Origin: Pseudovirgaria hyperparasitica
Lineage: Eukaryota; Ascomycota; Dothideomycetes; Acrospermales; Acrospermaceae
Direction of reading: 5' to 3'
Length of the DNA: 64,000 nucleotides
Assembly: GCF_010093815.1 (NCBI RefSeq)
Contig: NW_022985553.1
Coordinates: 437,511 to 501,510 of the forward strand
Each line of letters begins with the position of its first letter. Position 1 is the stretch's first letter. The position numbers were made by a program, and so were the translations under genes. The notes beneath the pieces are model-generated. The model did not search any database. It saw only the letters and a list, made by a program, of their open reading frames with translations, and was not told where the DNA came from. Of this stretch, positions 33,949 to 45,441 are shown one piece after another.

Positions 33949-35234
33949 TTAACCCTCAAAGGTGAAACTGGCACCAACCTTGTGAGTTGACTCATTTAGT
34001 TTTTGTGTATCAACAGAGGCGCCAACACCGAAGGTGAAACCGGGGTTGACCTTGGTATTATAAGAGAGGGCAGCGATACCGCGGTCATTGATCTTGGCCT
34101 AGTTAAAAATATTAGTACATGATCCGTTGTGACTTCATGGATTGAAGACATACCTTGGCAAAAGATAGAGGATCAAGTTTGTACTTGCTGGCAAGCTCGA
34201 TGCCTACAGTAGAGGCAGCTTTAGTGTCGTATACTGCCTTCACACCGGCCTCAACCGAGGGGTTGACCTTCTGGTAGTAGGTGGCAGCAAACACGCTGAG
34301 GTTTTGGGTAGCTTGCACAGCGGCACTGAAGTTGCCCTGGTTATACCCAAGAGCAGCAGAGTACCGGCTGACAGCAGCCTTTTGGACGTCGTAACCAACC
34401 TCACCACCAACAAGGAAGCCCTCGTAGCCAGCCACACCGTCCACAATTGCCGAGAGATTGCCTGCAGCGGTGTAGTCGAAGAAGGAGCGGAAGTGGAAGT
34501 TCGGCTGCTTAAAGAAGAGGTTCACCTTCTGGCCAGCGTTGCCACCCTTCGAAGGGTTAAGAAGGGTCAGGGCCTCAGCCTTCAGACCTTTGGTAATGGT
34601 GTTGTCGAGCTCGACTTTGGTGCTCAAGAGCGAAGCAGTGTTGAATGATTCCGTGATGGTGATGCCTGCATTTTTCGATTGCATCAGCTTGTGTCTCATT
34701 CTGTATGTTGTGGATCTGATATACGCTCTTCCCGTCTTCTGCCGTCTATCCGGGACGGAAGACCAGACGAAGTCGAAAGTGAAGCTGTTTTGGCGTACAA
34801 CAGGTACGTGTAGAGTGGAGGAGAGATGGGAATCGTTACCATTGGAAAGTGCTTTCTTTCCCTCAATCTGTACGAACATAAGTATCTCAGCTTGTATTGA
34901 TGATCAACTACATACCGAGGCGCTGACGGGTCCAGAGTGAGGTGATGTTCCCTTGGTAGTGAAAGCAACGCCGTTGGCAGCCTTCAGCTTGACCTCGAGG
35001 AGAGCTGTTACCAAATTAGAAAATCGAGTCGACTGCCTTGGCTTCCTAGACACATACCAGAAGTCGCATGGTAGAAATCTCTATTGATGAGCTATTTGAA
35101 AGGTCCGTTAGTCAGTCCTTGGTCGCAGAGCTCTTGAGCTGGGCAATTGCGCGGTTACATACGTCGTTTGCGGCCTTGCCAATGTCGGCAAAGGCAGGAG
35201 GTGGAGGAGCAGGAGCTACAAGTTTTTCGGCCAT
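33949..35234 (-). CDS. mitochondrial outer-membrane porin, VDAC (6 exons)
   Basis: The joined protein is 294 aa. Exons are 35234-35163, 35091-35058, 35004-34916, 34867-34840, 34665-34154 and 34098-33949, with introns of 71, 53, 48, 174 and 55 nt. Two exons are tiny (34 and 28 nt). The N-terminus (PPPPAFADIGKAANDLINRDF) forms the pore-lining helix and is followed by the beta-barrel strands: TKVELDN, GLKAEALTLLNP, FEG at the end and the eukaryotic porin signature region near YNTKVNPGFTFGVGASVDTQKL. The channel passes ATP, ADP and other metabolites. The 174-nt intron is long for this region and contains an open frame. Length is close to the usual 283. Confidence 0.93.
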
Positions 35235-35685
35235 TGTAACGGATGAGGTTGTCCAGAGATGGAACGAAAAGGTAATCTGAATTGTGATGTTGGTGCAATA
35301 ATCTGTGAGAGTCTTGCGGTGAAAGGAGGAAAGATTTGGCGCTCAACGTTTTACCTCACAGCTAATCCGTAAGAGTGGGTCACCCTGAAAGGAAAACAAC
35401 CACGGAAAATCTCGGAGCCGGACACCAAAGACGCTTCACCTCATCCACACCCGTGCACTCATCCTAGCCATGAGAGCTTCATCATGCACGACATTCGTTC
35501 TTGGTTTTCATTACTTGACCAGTTCTCGTCCAATATACATCTCAGTCTATACTTCTAGATTCACCGACTCTACGATGAGTAATGCAAATCATCTACAAGC
35601 CGAATACTTTCCACTAACAAGGGAGAGCGAAGACGCCAAAATGAACGACTATCTGTCCGAATCTTCATTTAGGAAGATAACACGT

Positions 35686-37854
35686 TTATTCTGCATGCTC
35701 ATACTTTTTCTGATGATACGATATAGCCCTGCATCGAGTCAGTAAAAGCTTCGTAATGTGAAATATTACCAGAGCATACCGTCCACTTGGATCTGTCTGT
35801 TTAGACCATGTCGGCGTCCATCGCATGACTGTTGACGCGCAGGAAGACGGAAAATGCTCGTCGAACATGCAGCGATACCAGTAACTATATACGTTAACCC
35901 TTGCGCAAAAATATTGATGGGATGAACGCATACGCTTCCTTAGTGTCCGGAACATCGTCGCCCCATTGTGGCTTCGGCTTCTTCATGTCTTCGTCACTAA
36001 CGTGTAGTTCAGCGTTGTCCCTTAAGGCGTCGATCCATCCGTAGCCAACACCATCACTGAACTGCTCTTTCTGTCGCCACAGGATCTTATCCGGAAGGTA
36101 GGGCTTGGTGTCCGGTTCCTCGCTTGTATCAAAGGCCTTTCTTAAGATGTATTTCTCGATGCGCTCTTTGGTGATCATTTTCTCCTTAGGGTCTATGTTC
36201 ATTGCGATATCGAGAAACTTCTTGTCCAGGAATGGCACACGTGCTTCTACTCCCCATGCTGCAGTCGACTTATTGGCACGAAGGCAGTCCGCAAGGTGAA
36301 GATTCTTGACTCGGCGCACGGTTTCCTGGTGCAAAGCGTCTCTATCAGGAGCCGCGTGGAAGTAGAGGTAGCCGCCAAATATCTCATCACTACCTTCGCC
36401 ACTAAGCACCATCTTCACGCCCATGGCCTTGATCTTCCTGCTAAGCAAAAACATGGGGGTAGATGCTCGAATTGTAGTAACATCGAATGTCTCAAGATGG
36501 AATATGACATCGGACAAGGCATTAAGACCATCTTCGATGGTAAAAGTGAACGAGTGGTGGCGAGTTCCTAAAAATTGTGCTGCCTCCTCGGCTGCCGCAG
36601 TGTCGGGTGCGTCCTTTAGTCCTATCGAGAAGGAGTTGAGGACCGGAAAGAGCTGTACAGTAGACAGCTGGTTGTCATCATCAATACCAACAAGCCCATT
36701 CTGTTGAGACACGCCGTTTCCGTTGGCGATCTGTTTTCGAGCTTCTTCATTCAGCCTCAGTGTCTCTCGCTGGGCAATGGATGCGACCAAACTCGAATCA
36801 AGTCCACCTGAAAGCAAGACTCCATATGGTACCTCGGCCATTAATCTCTTGCGTACCGAGGTCTCCAGGGTCTCTCGAAGTAGTTTGTAATTTAGAGGGG
36901 TGTCGGGAGTGGTCTCCGGTTGCATCAACCACTTGGGCACGTAGTAGCGTGTGATCTTGTCCGTATTCGAATCATATACGTGTCCTGGAGGGAAGCTCAT
37001 GATGTCGTCACAGACAGGGTGTAGACATTTCAGTTCAGAGGCGAAGTATACTGCTCCTGGAGTTTCACTTGATCGTCCCATGTAGAAGGTGGTGATGCCA
37101 ATTGGATCGCGTGCTGCAACAATTCGGTCTTGCACCTTGTCATGGAGTACCCATGAGAACATGCCATCAAGGTGTTTGGGCGCATCGATATCATGCTCTA
37201 GATACTGCGCCGGGGTCAGCCGTTACTCTTCACGTCAATAATTCTCTGTAGACGCACCAATGGTATGATAACTTCGCAATCAGAGTGCGTCTTGAAATTG
37301 TATGGCTTTTGGAGGTGTTTTCGTAGGACCCTGTGGTTATAGATCTCCCCATTGACTGCCAAAGATACAGTTCCTTCATCATTGACGATGGGCTGAGCCC
37401 CAGTGTCTACATTCACATGAGCTGTTCCTCTTGCGCACGCCAAATCTCCAACAACGTACCAATACCGACAATACTCAAACGTTCGTGTACGAGAACTAAA
37501 GCAGTTGTCAAACCAGGCCTTGCGTTGATGAGCATATACTCACTAGTATTATTCGCGATAACGTTTCCACCTGCGAATGTTCAGCATAGCTTGTGAATGT
37601 GTCGTGCTTTGATCCTCACTCCAATCTGGGCCCCGATGTCGGACGCTGCACTTAAGTCAGTATATCGATGAAATAGTGAAGGCCCAGACAACATACGCTT
37701 TGCCCATGCGGAGTGCCGTAGGCTTAAACTTTTGGACATCCGGGTGACTACAACGACATTATCAATCATGGCAATTCATTCCAAAGACAAGGGAGCAAGA
37801 TGTTGCTCTGTAAGAGGAGGGTGCGCACCGGTGGCAGGCGAAAATTCCACACAT
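35686..37854 (-). CDS. asparagine synthetase, glutamine-hydrolysing (9 exons)
   Basis: The joined protein is 577 aa. Exons are 37854-37829, 37747-37697, 37645-37620, 37570-37544, 37495-37460, 37406-37258, 37204-35934, 35884-35780 and 35728-35686; every intron is 48-81 nt and all phases fit. The start MCGIFAC supplies the catalytic Cys2 of the N-terminal glutaminase. [18 protein letters not shown] and NGEIYNHR follow. The synthetase domain has the ATP-pyrophosphatase loop [10 protein letters not shown] and [19 protein letters not shown]. The last two exons restore [10 protein letters not shown] and the end DPSGRAIS. It makes asparagine from aspartate, ATP and glutamine in the cytosol. Five exons near the 5' end are 51 nt or shorter, which automated annotation could easily miss. 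Confidence 0.95.
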
Positions 37855-38718
37855 GCTGTCGAAACTGAAAAGGACTGTTCACGCGATTACGTTTATGGTG
37901 TTGAGGAAGATCAATGAGGTTTGTGAGAAGAGGGGAGAGGAAAGGCTTGTCCGTAGTTATCGCAATTTTGATCAAGAAATTGAGTCACGCTGAGCGAACG
38001 CGGACTGACATAACGAGCGCCCCACCATAGATAGATCTCAATGCCACTATCGGCGCCGCTAATTCGGCGACCCTTGGGCGACCCTTGCATGCCATGCAGG
38101 CAAGACGCACACCCACGGTCCAACCCTAGCCGGCGTAAATAGAATTATTCCTGGTCAACATGAGGCTGGTGATGCACCCAACGACCGATGGAGGCAAACG
38201 TACACATACAGCACGCCCTACCTCACTTGCCAGTATGTGCTCAACAGTATTCCATATGCACATGGGAGACATCAGGAAAAGTCGTGTATAGTGATTAGGA
38301 AGTAGATTGACCCCGTTGCTATCTGACAGCCAGACGTATAACCCGTCCATCTGGTCCGTACCCAGTCAGCTCCTTACTCATTGTCGCAAGGTTTCATACT
38401 TGAAAGGGAAACGTCAACTCTCAACACAACTAAGTAACATGGAAAACAAGGGGTTTTTACCGCAAGGTCAATCAAAACAGAATGCCATGGAACCCCTGAG
38501 GCCTCCTCTTGCGATGCAAAATAAGCTAATCATCGCCAATCCTGGTATATCGTGTAAACTAAGGACGTCGATGCCAGGCTCATTTGTGTATCCTTGGAAT
38601 TCCAACATATCATTACGCCTCGTGCCTTAGGGGTCGTAGTGTCTATCACGGATGACGTGCAGAGTGATCTCGAATCATGGGATCCTTTTACGATATATGA
38701 GTCTCAACTCAAACTACC
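37855..38718. other. gene-free interval
   Basis: About 860 bases between the asparagine synthetase start and the VAP gene stop. A direct repeat GGCGACCCTTGGGCGACCCT occurs near 38067-38087. The short frame at 38307-38630 has no recognisable features. Confidence 0.35.
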
Positions 38719-39823
38719 TCAAAAGAAAAAATAGGCGAGAATGAAGCTGATGAGGCAAAGTCCAGCCACGTAAGGTACTGGAACGCCATTCGCAGGAGCA
38801 CGTTGAAGTGTAGCTGTTACTGTTCCAGGACCACTGCGCTGAGAATCAGTGCCGATCTTCCGCTGCCTCAGGCCCTGAGTAGCTTCGTCCTTTAGTTTTA
38901 CAATTGTAGCTTGGGCAGTCGCCAGTTGCTGCTTGAGTTCTTCAGTGTTTGTAGGAACTGCGGCTACCACTGTGGAAGCTCCAGAGGTGACTGCAGCACG
39001 AGCTGTCCCAGCTACATGCTCCACAGTCTCTCTGGCGGTGGTGACCGACGGTGTGGAATCGGAGATACGCTGAGGGGTGACTGCATCTGGCGAGGGCGAG
39101 CTCGGTGCGTGATCTGCTGTAATACCGTTCGACTTCAGTGGGGTTGCGGCTTCCGAACCGTCGGCGGGCAAGAAAACGACACGAATCTTGCGTTCTTGAA
39201 TAGACGACTTGGCAGTTTCTTCGATGTGCGACCACTACACGATTAGAGCAGTGTACTTATGATCTTTAATTGTAACCTACGATAGAAGCAACGTTACTGA
39301 ATTCTCTGTCGGCAGAGACTGCAACGGACTGTACGAGAAATTTGTCGCGGCATTTCGCATCTGGTGGAGGATCTTCCTTCATAGACTGCAAGAGAACTTT
39401 GATAGTGTCAGTATTCAGATCTTGTTAGATTTATATGTTATGATGTACCTTGTACTTCGACTTCGCCATGAGGCTCGATGCGACCAGAATTTGGACGGAC
39501 ACAGTATCTAGGAGTAGTACGTCAATGGTGTTATGATACGGACTTGACATCAACAACATACTGTTTAGGGGCGGTAGTTTTGACCTAAAAAGCCTCAGTC
39601 AGTCACATGGAATAATCTATTCGTACAGACGGGATAAACACTTACCTTGAAGGCCACTGGGTCGGAGTGCGGATTCTTCAATCGAAGCACATTGGCGACT
39701 TCATGCTGGAAAGGGCCTGAGGTGTATGTTAGTCCATCACTGGAACATTTCATTGGAGCCTGGCGCGTAAATGGTTGACTTACGTTTGAAGCCGAGCTCA
39801 GGCGGATCGAGTTCGACCGACAT
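38719..39823 (-). CDS. VAP-family ER membrane protein, Scs2-like (6 exons)
   Basis: The joined protein is 274 aa. Exons are 39823-39784, 39716-39646, 39584-39562, 39507-39449, 39396-39281 and 39234-38719; introns are 46-67 nt. Residues 1-120 form the MSP domain: VELDPPELGF, VLRLKNPHSDPVAFKVKTTAP, YCVRPNSGRIEPHGEVEV and CRDKFLVQS, the surface that binds FFAT motifs. A Ser/Thr-rich linker and a coiled coil (TEELKQQLATAQATIVKLKDE) follow, then a C-terminal tail anchor (VPYVAGLCLISFILAYFFF). It tethers the ER to other membranes and binds lipid-metabolism proteins. Exon 3 is 23 nt. Confidence 0.93.
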
Positions 39824-40443
39824 GGTTGTTAAATGCGTGCACACGCTGTCAATAGTATTATAAACGCCTAGAAGGTTAGACGAGGGTGACGACAAGGCCT
39901 AGAAGGTAGACTTGTTTGTGTCTGTCTAGACCGACAGTTGGCAGGCTGAGGATATAGGTCGCAACAAGGATGAAGAGTGGTGTTGATGCCGGAGTCTGGG
40001 AGACAAATGATGTAGGGATTCGATGTTCGAGTTCGAGGTGAGGTAAGTAGGTAATTAGTTGGTGGAGATCTGGGCACGAAGTCCAACCCTCCCTAGTCGG
40101 CGGGTCGGCATCCACGTCACTGCCTTCCAGGTCCCGTCCATGTGAACGGATTTATATCATCAGTGTTTTCGAAACAATAAAAAAGAAATACTTCACTATT
40201 AAATCGTATGAAATTTCAGATTGAAAGTGCACCTAGTGTACGATATCTGCATATCAAGATGTTTTCACGTATGGTCGAGTTCGCTGACTACCTTAACTCC
40301 GGACGGACCCGTGGTTCGCTAATACCCATACTACCCATATAATCCGAGAAGGAAGTTGCCTACATCACATCCCCACTATATCAGAAGCTTCGACTATCTC
40401 CGTTCCTTCCTACAGCAACATCACTTACTGAGAGGGTTCCACG
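39824..40443. promoter_or_regulatory. divergent promoter region, VAP / UBX genes
   Basis: About 620 bases between two divergent start codons. A repeated GCCTAGAAGGT unit occurs twice at 39868-39878 and 39897-39907. No exon is recognised. Confidence 0.45.
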
Positions 40444-41478
40444 ATGCCGACGGACTTAGAGCAACTCAAGGAGATGGGCTTTGACCCTGAGCGTGCTCAG
40501 CTTTCATTGAAGAAGTCCGGCAACTGTATGTATCATCAGTCATGGACCATAGTATCGATCTAACAACATATATGACAGTAACACAGGCACTTGAATGGCT
40601 CGAAAAGAATCAGGATATGTCATGGGAGCAGATACAAGAGTCAGAGGCAGCAGCAAATCATGGGGTTGACGAAGATGCGCCAGCGCTCAAGCCTGGCGAA
40701 GAAGCGAGATCACTCAAGTGTTCCGACTGTGGCAAAGGGTTCCGAAGCACTGCCCAGGCCGAATTCCACGCCTCGAAGAGTGGTCATGAGAATTTTGAGG
40801 AATCTACCGAGGAGATCAAGCCTCTCACCGAGGAAGAGAAAGCAGCAAAGCTCCAGGAACTCAAAGAGAAACTGGCCGCTAAGCGCGTGGGCTTGACGGA
40901 GCAGGAGAAGGCGGAGAAGAAACAAAACGAGATGATCCGGCGTAAAGCAACCAAAGAGAGCCAAGACATCAAAGAGCAACTCCAAGTCAAAGAACGTCTG
41001 AAAGGTATGACGAATTATCCTATGACTATATATGTCGCTGACTACAGTACCAGAGGCGCAAGCAAAGAAGAAGGAGAAGCAGGACGAGATCGATGCTCGT
41101 AAGCGTGCTTTGGCAAAGATTGAGGCAGACAAACAGGCCAGAAGAGAAAAGGCAGAGGCCCAGAAGGCCCAACGTGCTGGACTTGCGCCCCCTGAACCAG
41201 CAGCACCCGCAGCTCCAACCAAAACTACCGCTCCGAAGTCGAGCGCATCCTACACCGAGGCAAGACTCAGGCTGCAGACGTCCAACGGCACTGTCACCAA
41301 GACGTTCCCTGCAGAGACAACTCTCTTCGAGGTTGCACATGCCATCGCCGCTGAGAATGGCGTCCAGGCCAGTTCATTCACGACCAACTTCCCAAAGAAA
41401 TCATTCGAGCTAACTGATTTCGGGATGACACTGAAAGAAGCTGGAATGGTACCAAGCTCGGCGCTTGTTGTGAAGTAG
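40444..41478 (+). CDS. UBA/C2H2/UBX-domain protein, SAKS1/UBXN1-like (3 exons)
   Basis: The joined protein is 312 aa. Exons are 40444-40525, 40579-41004 and 41048-41478; introns are 53 and 43 nt. The N-terminus is a UBA domain (LEQLKEMGFDPERAQLSL, then ALEWLEKNQ after splicing). A C2H2 finger follows (CSDCGKGFRSTAQAEFHASKSGH). The middle is a long Lys/Glu-rich coiled coil. The C-terminus is a UBX domain (ARLRLQTSNGTVTKTF ... LTDFGMTLKEAGMVPSSALVV). Such proteins bind ubiquitin through UBA and Cdc48/p97 through UBX, acting as adaptors in protein degradation. The domain order matches human UBXN1 with an added finger, common in fungi. Confidence 0.92.
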
Positions 41479-42352
41479 GGAGCACTTGTGCACCTATGGA
41501 TGCATGAGAAGGCGTAAAGGGTGTGAAACTTCCAGAGATAATCCGATCGGGGGAGCATATGAGCACTGGAGTTGATTGAGAAGTGCATACATTTGATGAT
41601 TGGCAAGTGGTTGGCAAAAAGTGTAGCAGGCAGAACTACTGCCCACAGATAGGGGTATCTATTCAATGACAAAACAGACAGTGTATCGATCACAAATGAG
41701 CGAAGATCCTATGTTTACATGTTTATTCTTCTGAGGCCCTAGTGATACTGGAGGTGGTAACACTTTCCTGCTCGACCATTCCCAGATATGAAATCTCCTC
41801 GCTTGGTCCTTCGGTCGTACTTCGCCTTTGCATGACCTACCACGCTCAAATACGCGTACGCTATATCGTTCATTTACCATAGAAAGTTCGACTGTATTTA
41901 GCAAATTTTGCTAATCACCTCATCGTACTCCCTCACATAGCGTACTCGAGTACGTACCTAAGGCAGTCTATATTGCCGGCTTATTGAGTGGCTACATACG
42001 TTGCCGTTATCGAATCTCAACCGGCCGATGCATCGCACTCGTATGAGCAACCAATCAGCGACGAAACAGCAGTTATTATAAGTACAGCCACGGACAGCCA
42101 TTCAGGACTTTGCCATTGCTGGGTCTGAAAAGATGTCATTTGTGGTAGGAAGAATTTGAAGTGAGAGAAGGGCTATTCGAGGTAGGTCAGTCTATGAGCG
42201 AATTTAGATCATCAGGAGCACAGATATCATCGTTAACACGTATACAAAGGAAAATTACCAATATTTTTTAAAATATGACTTGCGTTAAATTCATTATACT
42301 GCCAGATACTGACCGGTCTATTACTTTTGAATTCCACAAAATGGAAGTGACT
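41479..42352. other. gene-free interval between convergent genes
   Basis: About 870 bases between the stops of two converging genes. Nothing coding is supported. The stretch 42230-42310 is AT-rich, as expected of 3' flanks. Confidence 0.35.
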
Positions 42353-43675
42353 TTACACGCTCTTGATTGCAGGTGCTTTAAATTCGTATCCAATCTCCTT
42401 GAGCTGCGCAGCCTTTACTGAGCGTCTCTTCACTTCTTTAGTGATCCTCCTCTCCCAGCCTTCTTTGTGTAGAGGCTGTCTAAGGTGCTTTGCAGCCAAC
42501 TTATTACGTGGCACTGCCTTAAACCTCGAGTTGGCGCCGGCGAAGAGATTCTTGTGTACCTGCTCCTTCGGTACTGTGCGGACTTGCAAAATGTGGTTGA
42601 ACATGAGATATTTGTCCATCGTGTTAGCAACGATCTTAGCGACCTCCGAAGACGCAAACTCGACGAATGCGTAGTGTTTAGACTGGCCTGTCTTTTTATT
42701 GCGGGAAAGACGAAGGCGGGTGATATCTCCAAATTGTGAGAAGTATGCGCGCATCTGGTGCTCGTAGAATCCGTGAGGAATGCGACTGACTAATGTTAGC
42801 GAGCTCGAAAGGATGACTGCCATGTATGCTTACCCGACGTAAATAACGCCCCGTTCTTCTACGTGGTCTCCGGCAGCTTTGAGCCTTTTCTGAAGCGCTT
42901 TGCTACTAGGTGCGGCTGGAACGTTGTCAATAGCAGCGGGCTCATCCACCACTATCTCTTCCTCATCTTCGCTACTCTCGAACCCTTTCAGGAGCTCTGC
43001 AGTCTGGTCATCGACCTCGTCACCCTCATTATCTTCGTCAAAGGGCACTTCAACGGGTTCGGAGATCTTGCTTTCTTTCTTCAACTTCGCTAAGCTTTTC
43101 TTAGGCTTTGACTCAGATTTGGAAGGCTTTGGCTCTTCCTCTTGAGACTTTAATTCGGTCTTTACAGTCTTCAATCCCTCTCTTTTGGGCTTTGACTCGA
43201 CAGTCGCTGGCTTCGATTCGCCTTTCTTTGGTTTGGTAGTATCCTTCCTCGTGACTTTGCTCTCCAGCTTCAGGGTAACGATTTCTTCCTGGTCTGTCTT
43301 CTTCACAGTCTTCTTCTCCTTGGTGGCTCCTTCAGGCTTAACAGTCCTCACTTTCTTGGACGCCGGTGCTGTCACAGGAGCTACTAGTACTTGCTCCGTC
43401 TCGAAGAAATCGGCTGCACGCTTTCGCGTCGATTTCCGGGTCCCATTTGAGCCGCTCTGGGTGACGACAGGCTCGTTAACCGCCTTTGTAATATTCTTTG
43501 TGGTGGCTTTCTGCTCCACAGCGTCGTTAGGCACAGGAGCTTCTTTAGTATTCTTGGCCTTCTTCGTATTTCGGACGGAGTCTGTGTCGACTGTAGTCTA
43601 ATTAGACTTCAGTCAAAATTGGTATGGCCGTTGAAACTTACTTTTTCTCTTCGAGGTCTTCAAAGAAGCCGCCAT
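42353..43675 (-). CDS. NOP15: nucleolar RRM protein, Nop15/MKI67IP-like (3 exons)
   Basis: The joined protein is 407 aa. Exons are 43675-43642, 43590-42834 and 42785-42353; introns are 51 and 48 nt. In both introns the phase-consistent acceptor is the second of two nearby AGs. The first 230 residues are Lys/Glu/Ser-rich with nuclear-localisation-like clusters and an acidic patch (FDEDNEGDEVDDQ). One RRM follows: RNP2 is GVIYVGRIP, split by intron 2, and RNP1 is SKHYAFVEF. The helical tail (KEGWERRITKEVKRRSVKAAQL) is typical of Nop15-like proteins, which are needed to process the 27S pre-rRNA of the 60S subunit. It is divergent to the SMN gene over 233 bases. Confidence 0.9.
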
Positions 43676-43908
43676 GTTTGCGATTAATGGAACTGGTCTT
43701 GCTCGACAGTACTCAGGTGCTTTTGGTGCTGTACAATTTATTCTATCCTAAAGAATTGTCCACCAATTCTTAGCGTAAAAATGTTCCTGCCGAACATGGT
43801 CCGAGCCGCTAGTGTGACATCCTATGCCAAGACAAGTTTCCATTTGTTGAAGTCCAGTATGAGTTATTGGCGATCAAGAAGCTATATTGCATAAATCTTC
43901 TCGAAAAT
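43676..43908. promoter_or_regulatory. bidirectional promoter, NOP15-like / SMN-like genes
   Basis: The 233 bases between the two divergent start codons must carry both promoters. No TATA box is evident. Both products serve RNP assembly, so shared control would make sense; this is inference. Confidence 0.55.
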
Positions 43909-44593
43909 ATGGATCAATCAATCGATCTCATGGATCCTGCAGCATGGGATGACTCTGCGCTGATCGATTCCTGGGATATGGCCTTGGCAGAATACAAGGT
44001 ATTGCGAATAGGTTTGTGTACGAGACCTTTGTCTAATCCTTAACAGCGCTATCACAGTATTCACGCAAGAGGAGAGAACGTCAAGGATATCATCAAAAAG
44101 TATAGAGATGTTAAATGGGACCTGTATCATCCCATATCAATCCGAGTCACCATATGTGCTGATACCATATAGTGCCGAGGTCGAGGCCGGATTGAAAAAC
44201 ATGCCTCTGGACGATGAGCTACCACCTATGAACAATTACAAACAAGACGATCAAGATGTAAAGGAGGCGGTAAAGGACCGCAATGTGCGTGTATAGTAGC
44301 TGCCTGACCAAATGGAGCCATTGACGTTGATAGACCTCCGAGCAACCACCTGATACAGCACAAGCACCGACCAACGTCAGTGTAGAACTACCTCAGGCTT
44401 TACTTGCGACTGGTGGGCAATCTTGCGACTTGAACTTCGAGAGTGGGTATCCTGCTGACTTTATTTGGTAGTTCCCGATGAGCAGCTCAAGAACCTTATG
44501 ATGGCTTGGTATTACGCCGGGTACCATACTGGGCTAGTAGAGGGACAGCGCAAGGCCCAGGAAGCCATCTTGGCTGAGACGACCAAATCTTGA
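43909..44593 (+). CDS. smn1: survival motor neuron (SMN) homologue (5 exons)
   Basis: The joined protein is 151 aa. Exons are 43909-43998, 44047-44099, 44173-44284, 44334-44412 and 44472-44593; introns are 48, 73, 49 and 59 nt and all phases agree. Exon 1 and 2 give the Gemin2-binding segment of SMN (WDDSALIDSWDMALAEYK joined to RYHSIHARGE). Exon 5 gives the C-terminal YG box used for oligomerisation (LMMAWYYAGYHTGLVEGQ). There is no central Tudor domain, as in fission yeast Smn1, which has almost the same length (about 152 aa). SMN assembles Sm rings on spliceosomal snRNAs. No exon exceeds 122 nt, so the gene is easily overlooked. The exon 3 and 4 borders are the least certain part. Confidence 0.85.
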
Positions 44594-45441
44594 GTACAAT
44601 TGGAAGACCTAAACTCCCGAAAGGTGATTTTTGTCCACGAGAATGAAGCGCCAGCCTAGTCTGAGATATGATGGCCAGCTCCAAGTCTAATATCGTTGAC
44701 GAGGGCCGTGTTCGAGCGGCTCTGGCCAGGGAAATTCGAAACAAGACTCGTGACGAGAACCACGTGTGCAACAGAGCCGCGAAACGCTGGTGACTTAGAA
44801 TTTCGATGTGTCTGAGACTCTAGAAACCTGTTGCAAGACGATAGGATTTGGTCCTGAAGTACACAATGAGACTTACCATTTCATGCAGGAGTCGTTGTCT
44901 TGTTGTATCAGACTGTAACGAACCGTTTAGCCTGGGTTGGGCGGCAAGGGCATGTTCACACTAATCCTAATCGAGTGTATGCGACGAACGTGAGACACCG
45001 CCCGAGACGGCTCCAACACAACTATTGTCGAGAAAGGTGTCCCTGATTGTAGACTATGTCTGAGGCTCTCTTCCAATATTGTCTGTTTCTGCGGAGAAAA
45101 CATGTAATTCTAGCGGAACGCCGTCGAACCGACGGCCACATCGTTTCGAAGTTGACCCCTTCTACCCAGGTCTCTCAAACATACAATTTCATGCTCATGT
45201 ATAAGCTGCTCCAGTTCCCATCAAGTGGTCTGCTATTCTTCCACAGTTCCTCACCAAGCATAGTAATTGTTCTTCGTTCCTCTCTTTTATCGCCTTTCCT
45301 TCCCTTGACCGAGCCGGCCCTCGCATCGCGCTTCTATTATCTTCTATCCTCCTTATCGTTTGAATAAAACTTTTACCGCAGAGCGGCTTTAGTCATCTTT
45401 ATTATCTGCTCTTCGCAAGACCATATAACGAAACTAAGAAT
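44594..45441. other. gene-free interval
   Basis: About 850 bases. A reading frame at 45056-45367 has no family features and ends in pyrimidine-rich leader sequence typical of the promoter of the next gene. Confidence 0.35.

Noticed and set aside
40710-41340. Long minus-strand Ser/Leu/Cys-rich frames opposite the UBX gene
   Set aside because: They are the antisense of a Lys/Glu-rich coiled coil, which always yields such Leu/Phe/Ser/Cys-rich frames.
42863-43601. Plus-strand Ser/Phe/Val-rich frames opposite the Nop15-like gene
   Set aside because: Same cause: antisense of a Lys/Glu-rich disordered region, and the minus-strand gene has an RRM and proper introns.
45056-45367. A 103-aa plus-strand gene
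   Set aside because: No domain, Phe/Ser/Leu-rich from pyrimidine-rich promoter DNA, and directly upstream of the cupredoxin start.
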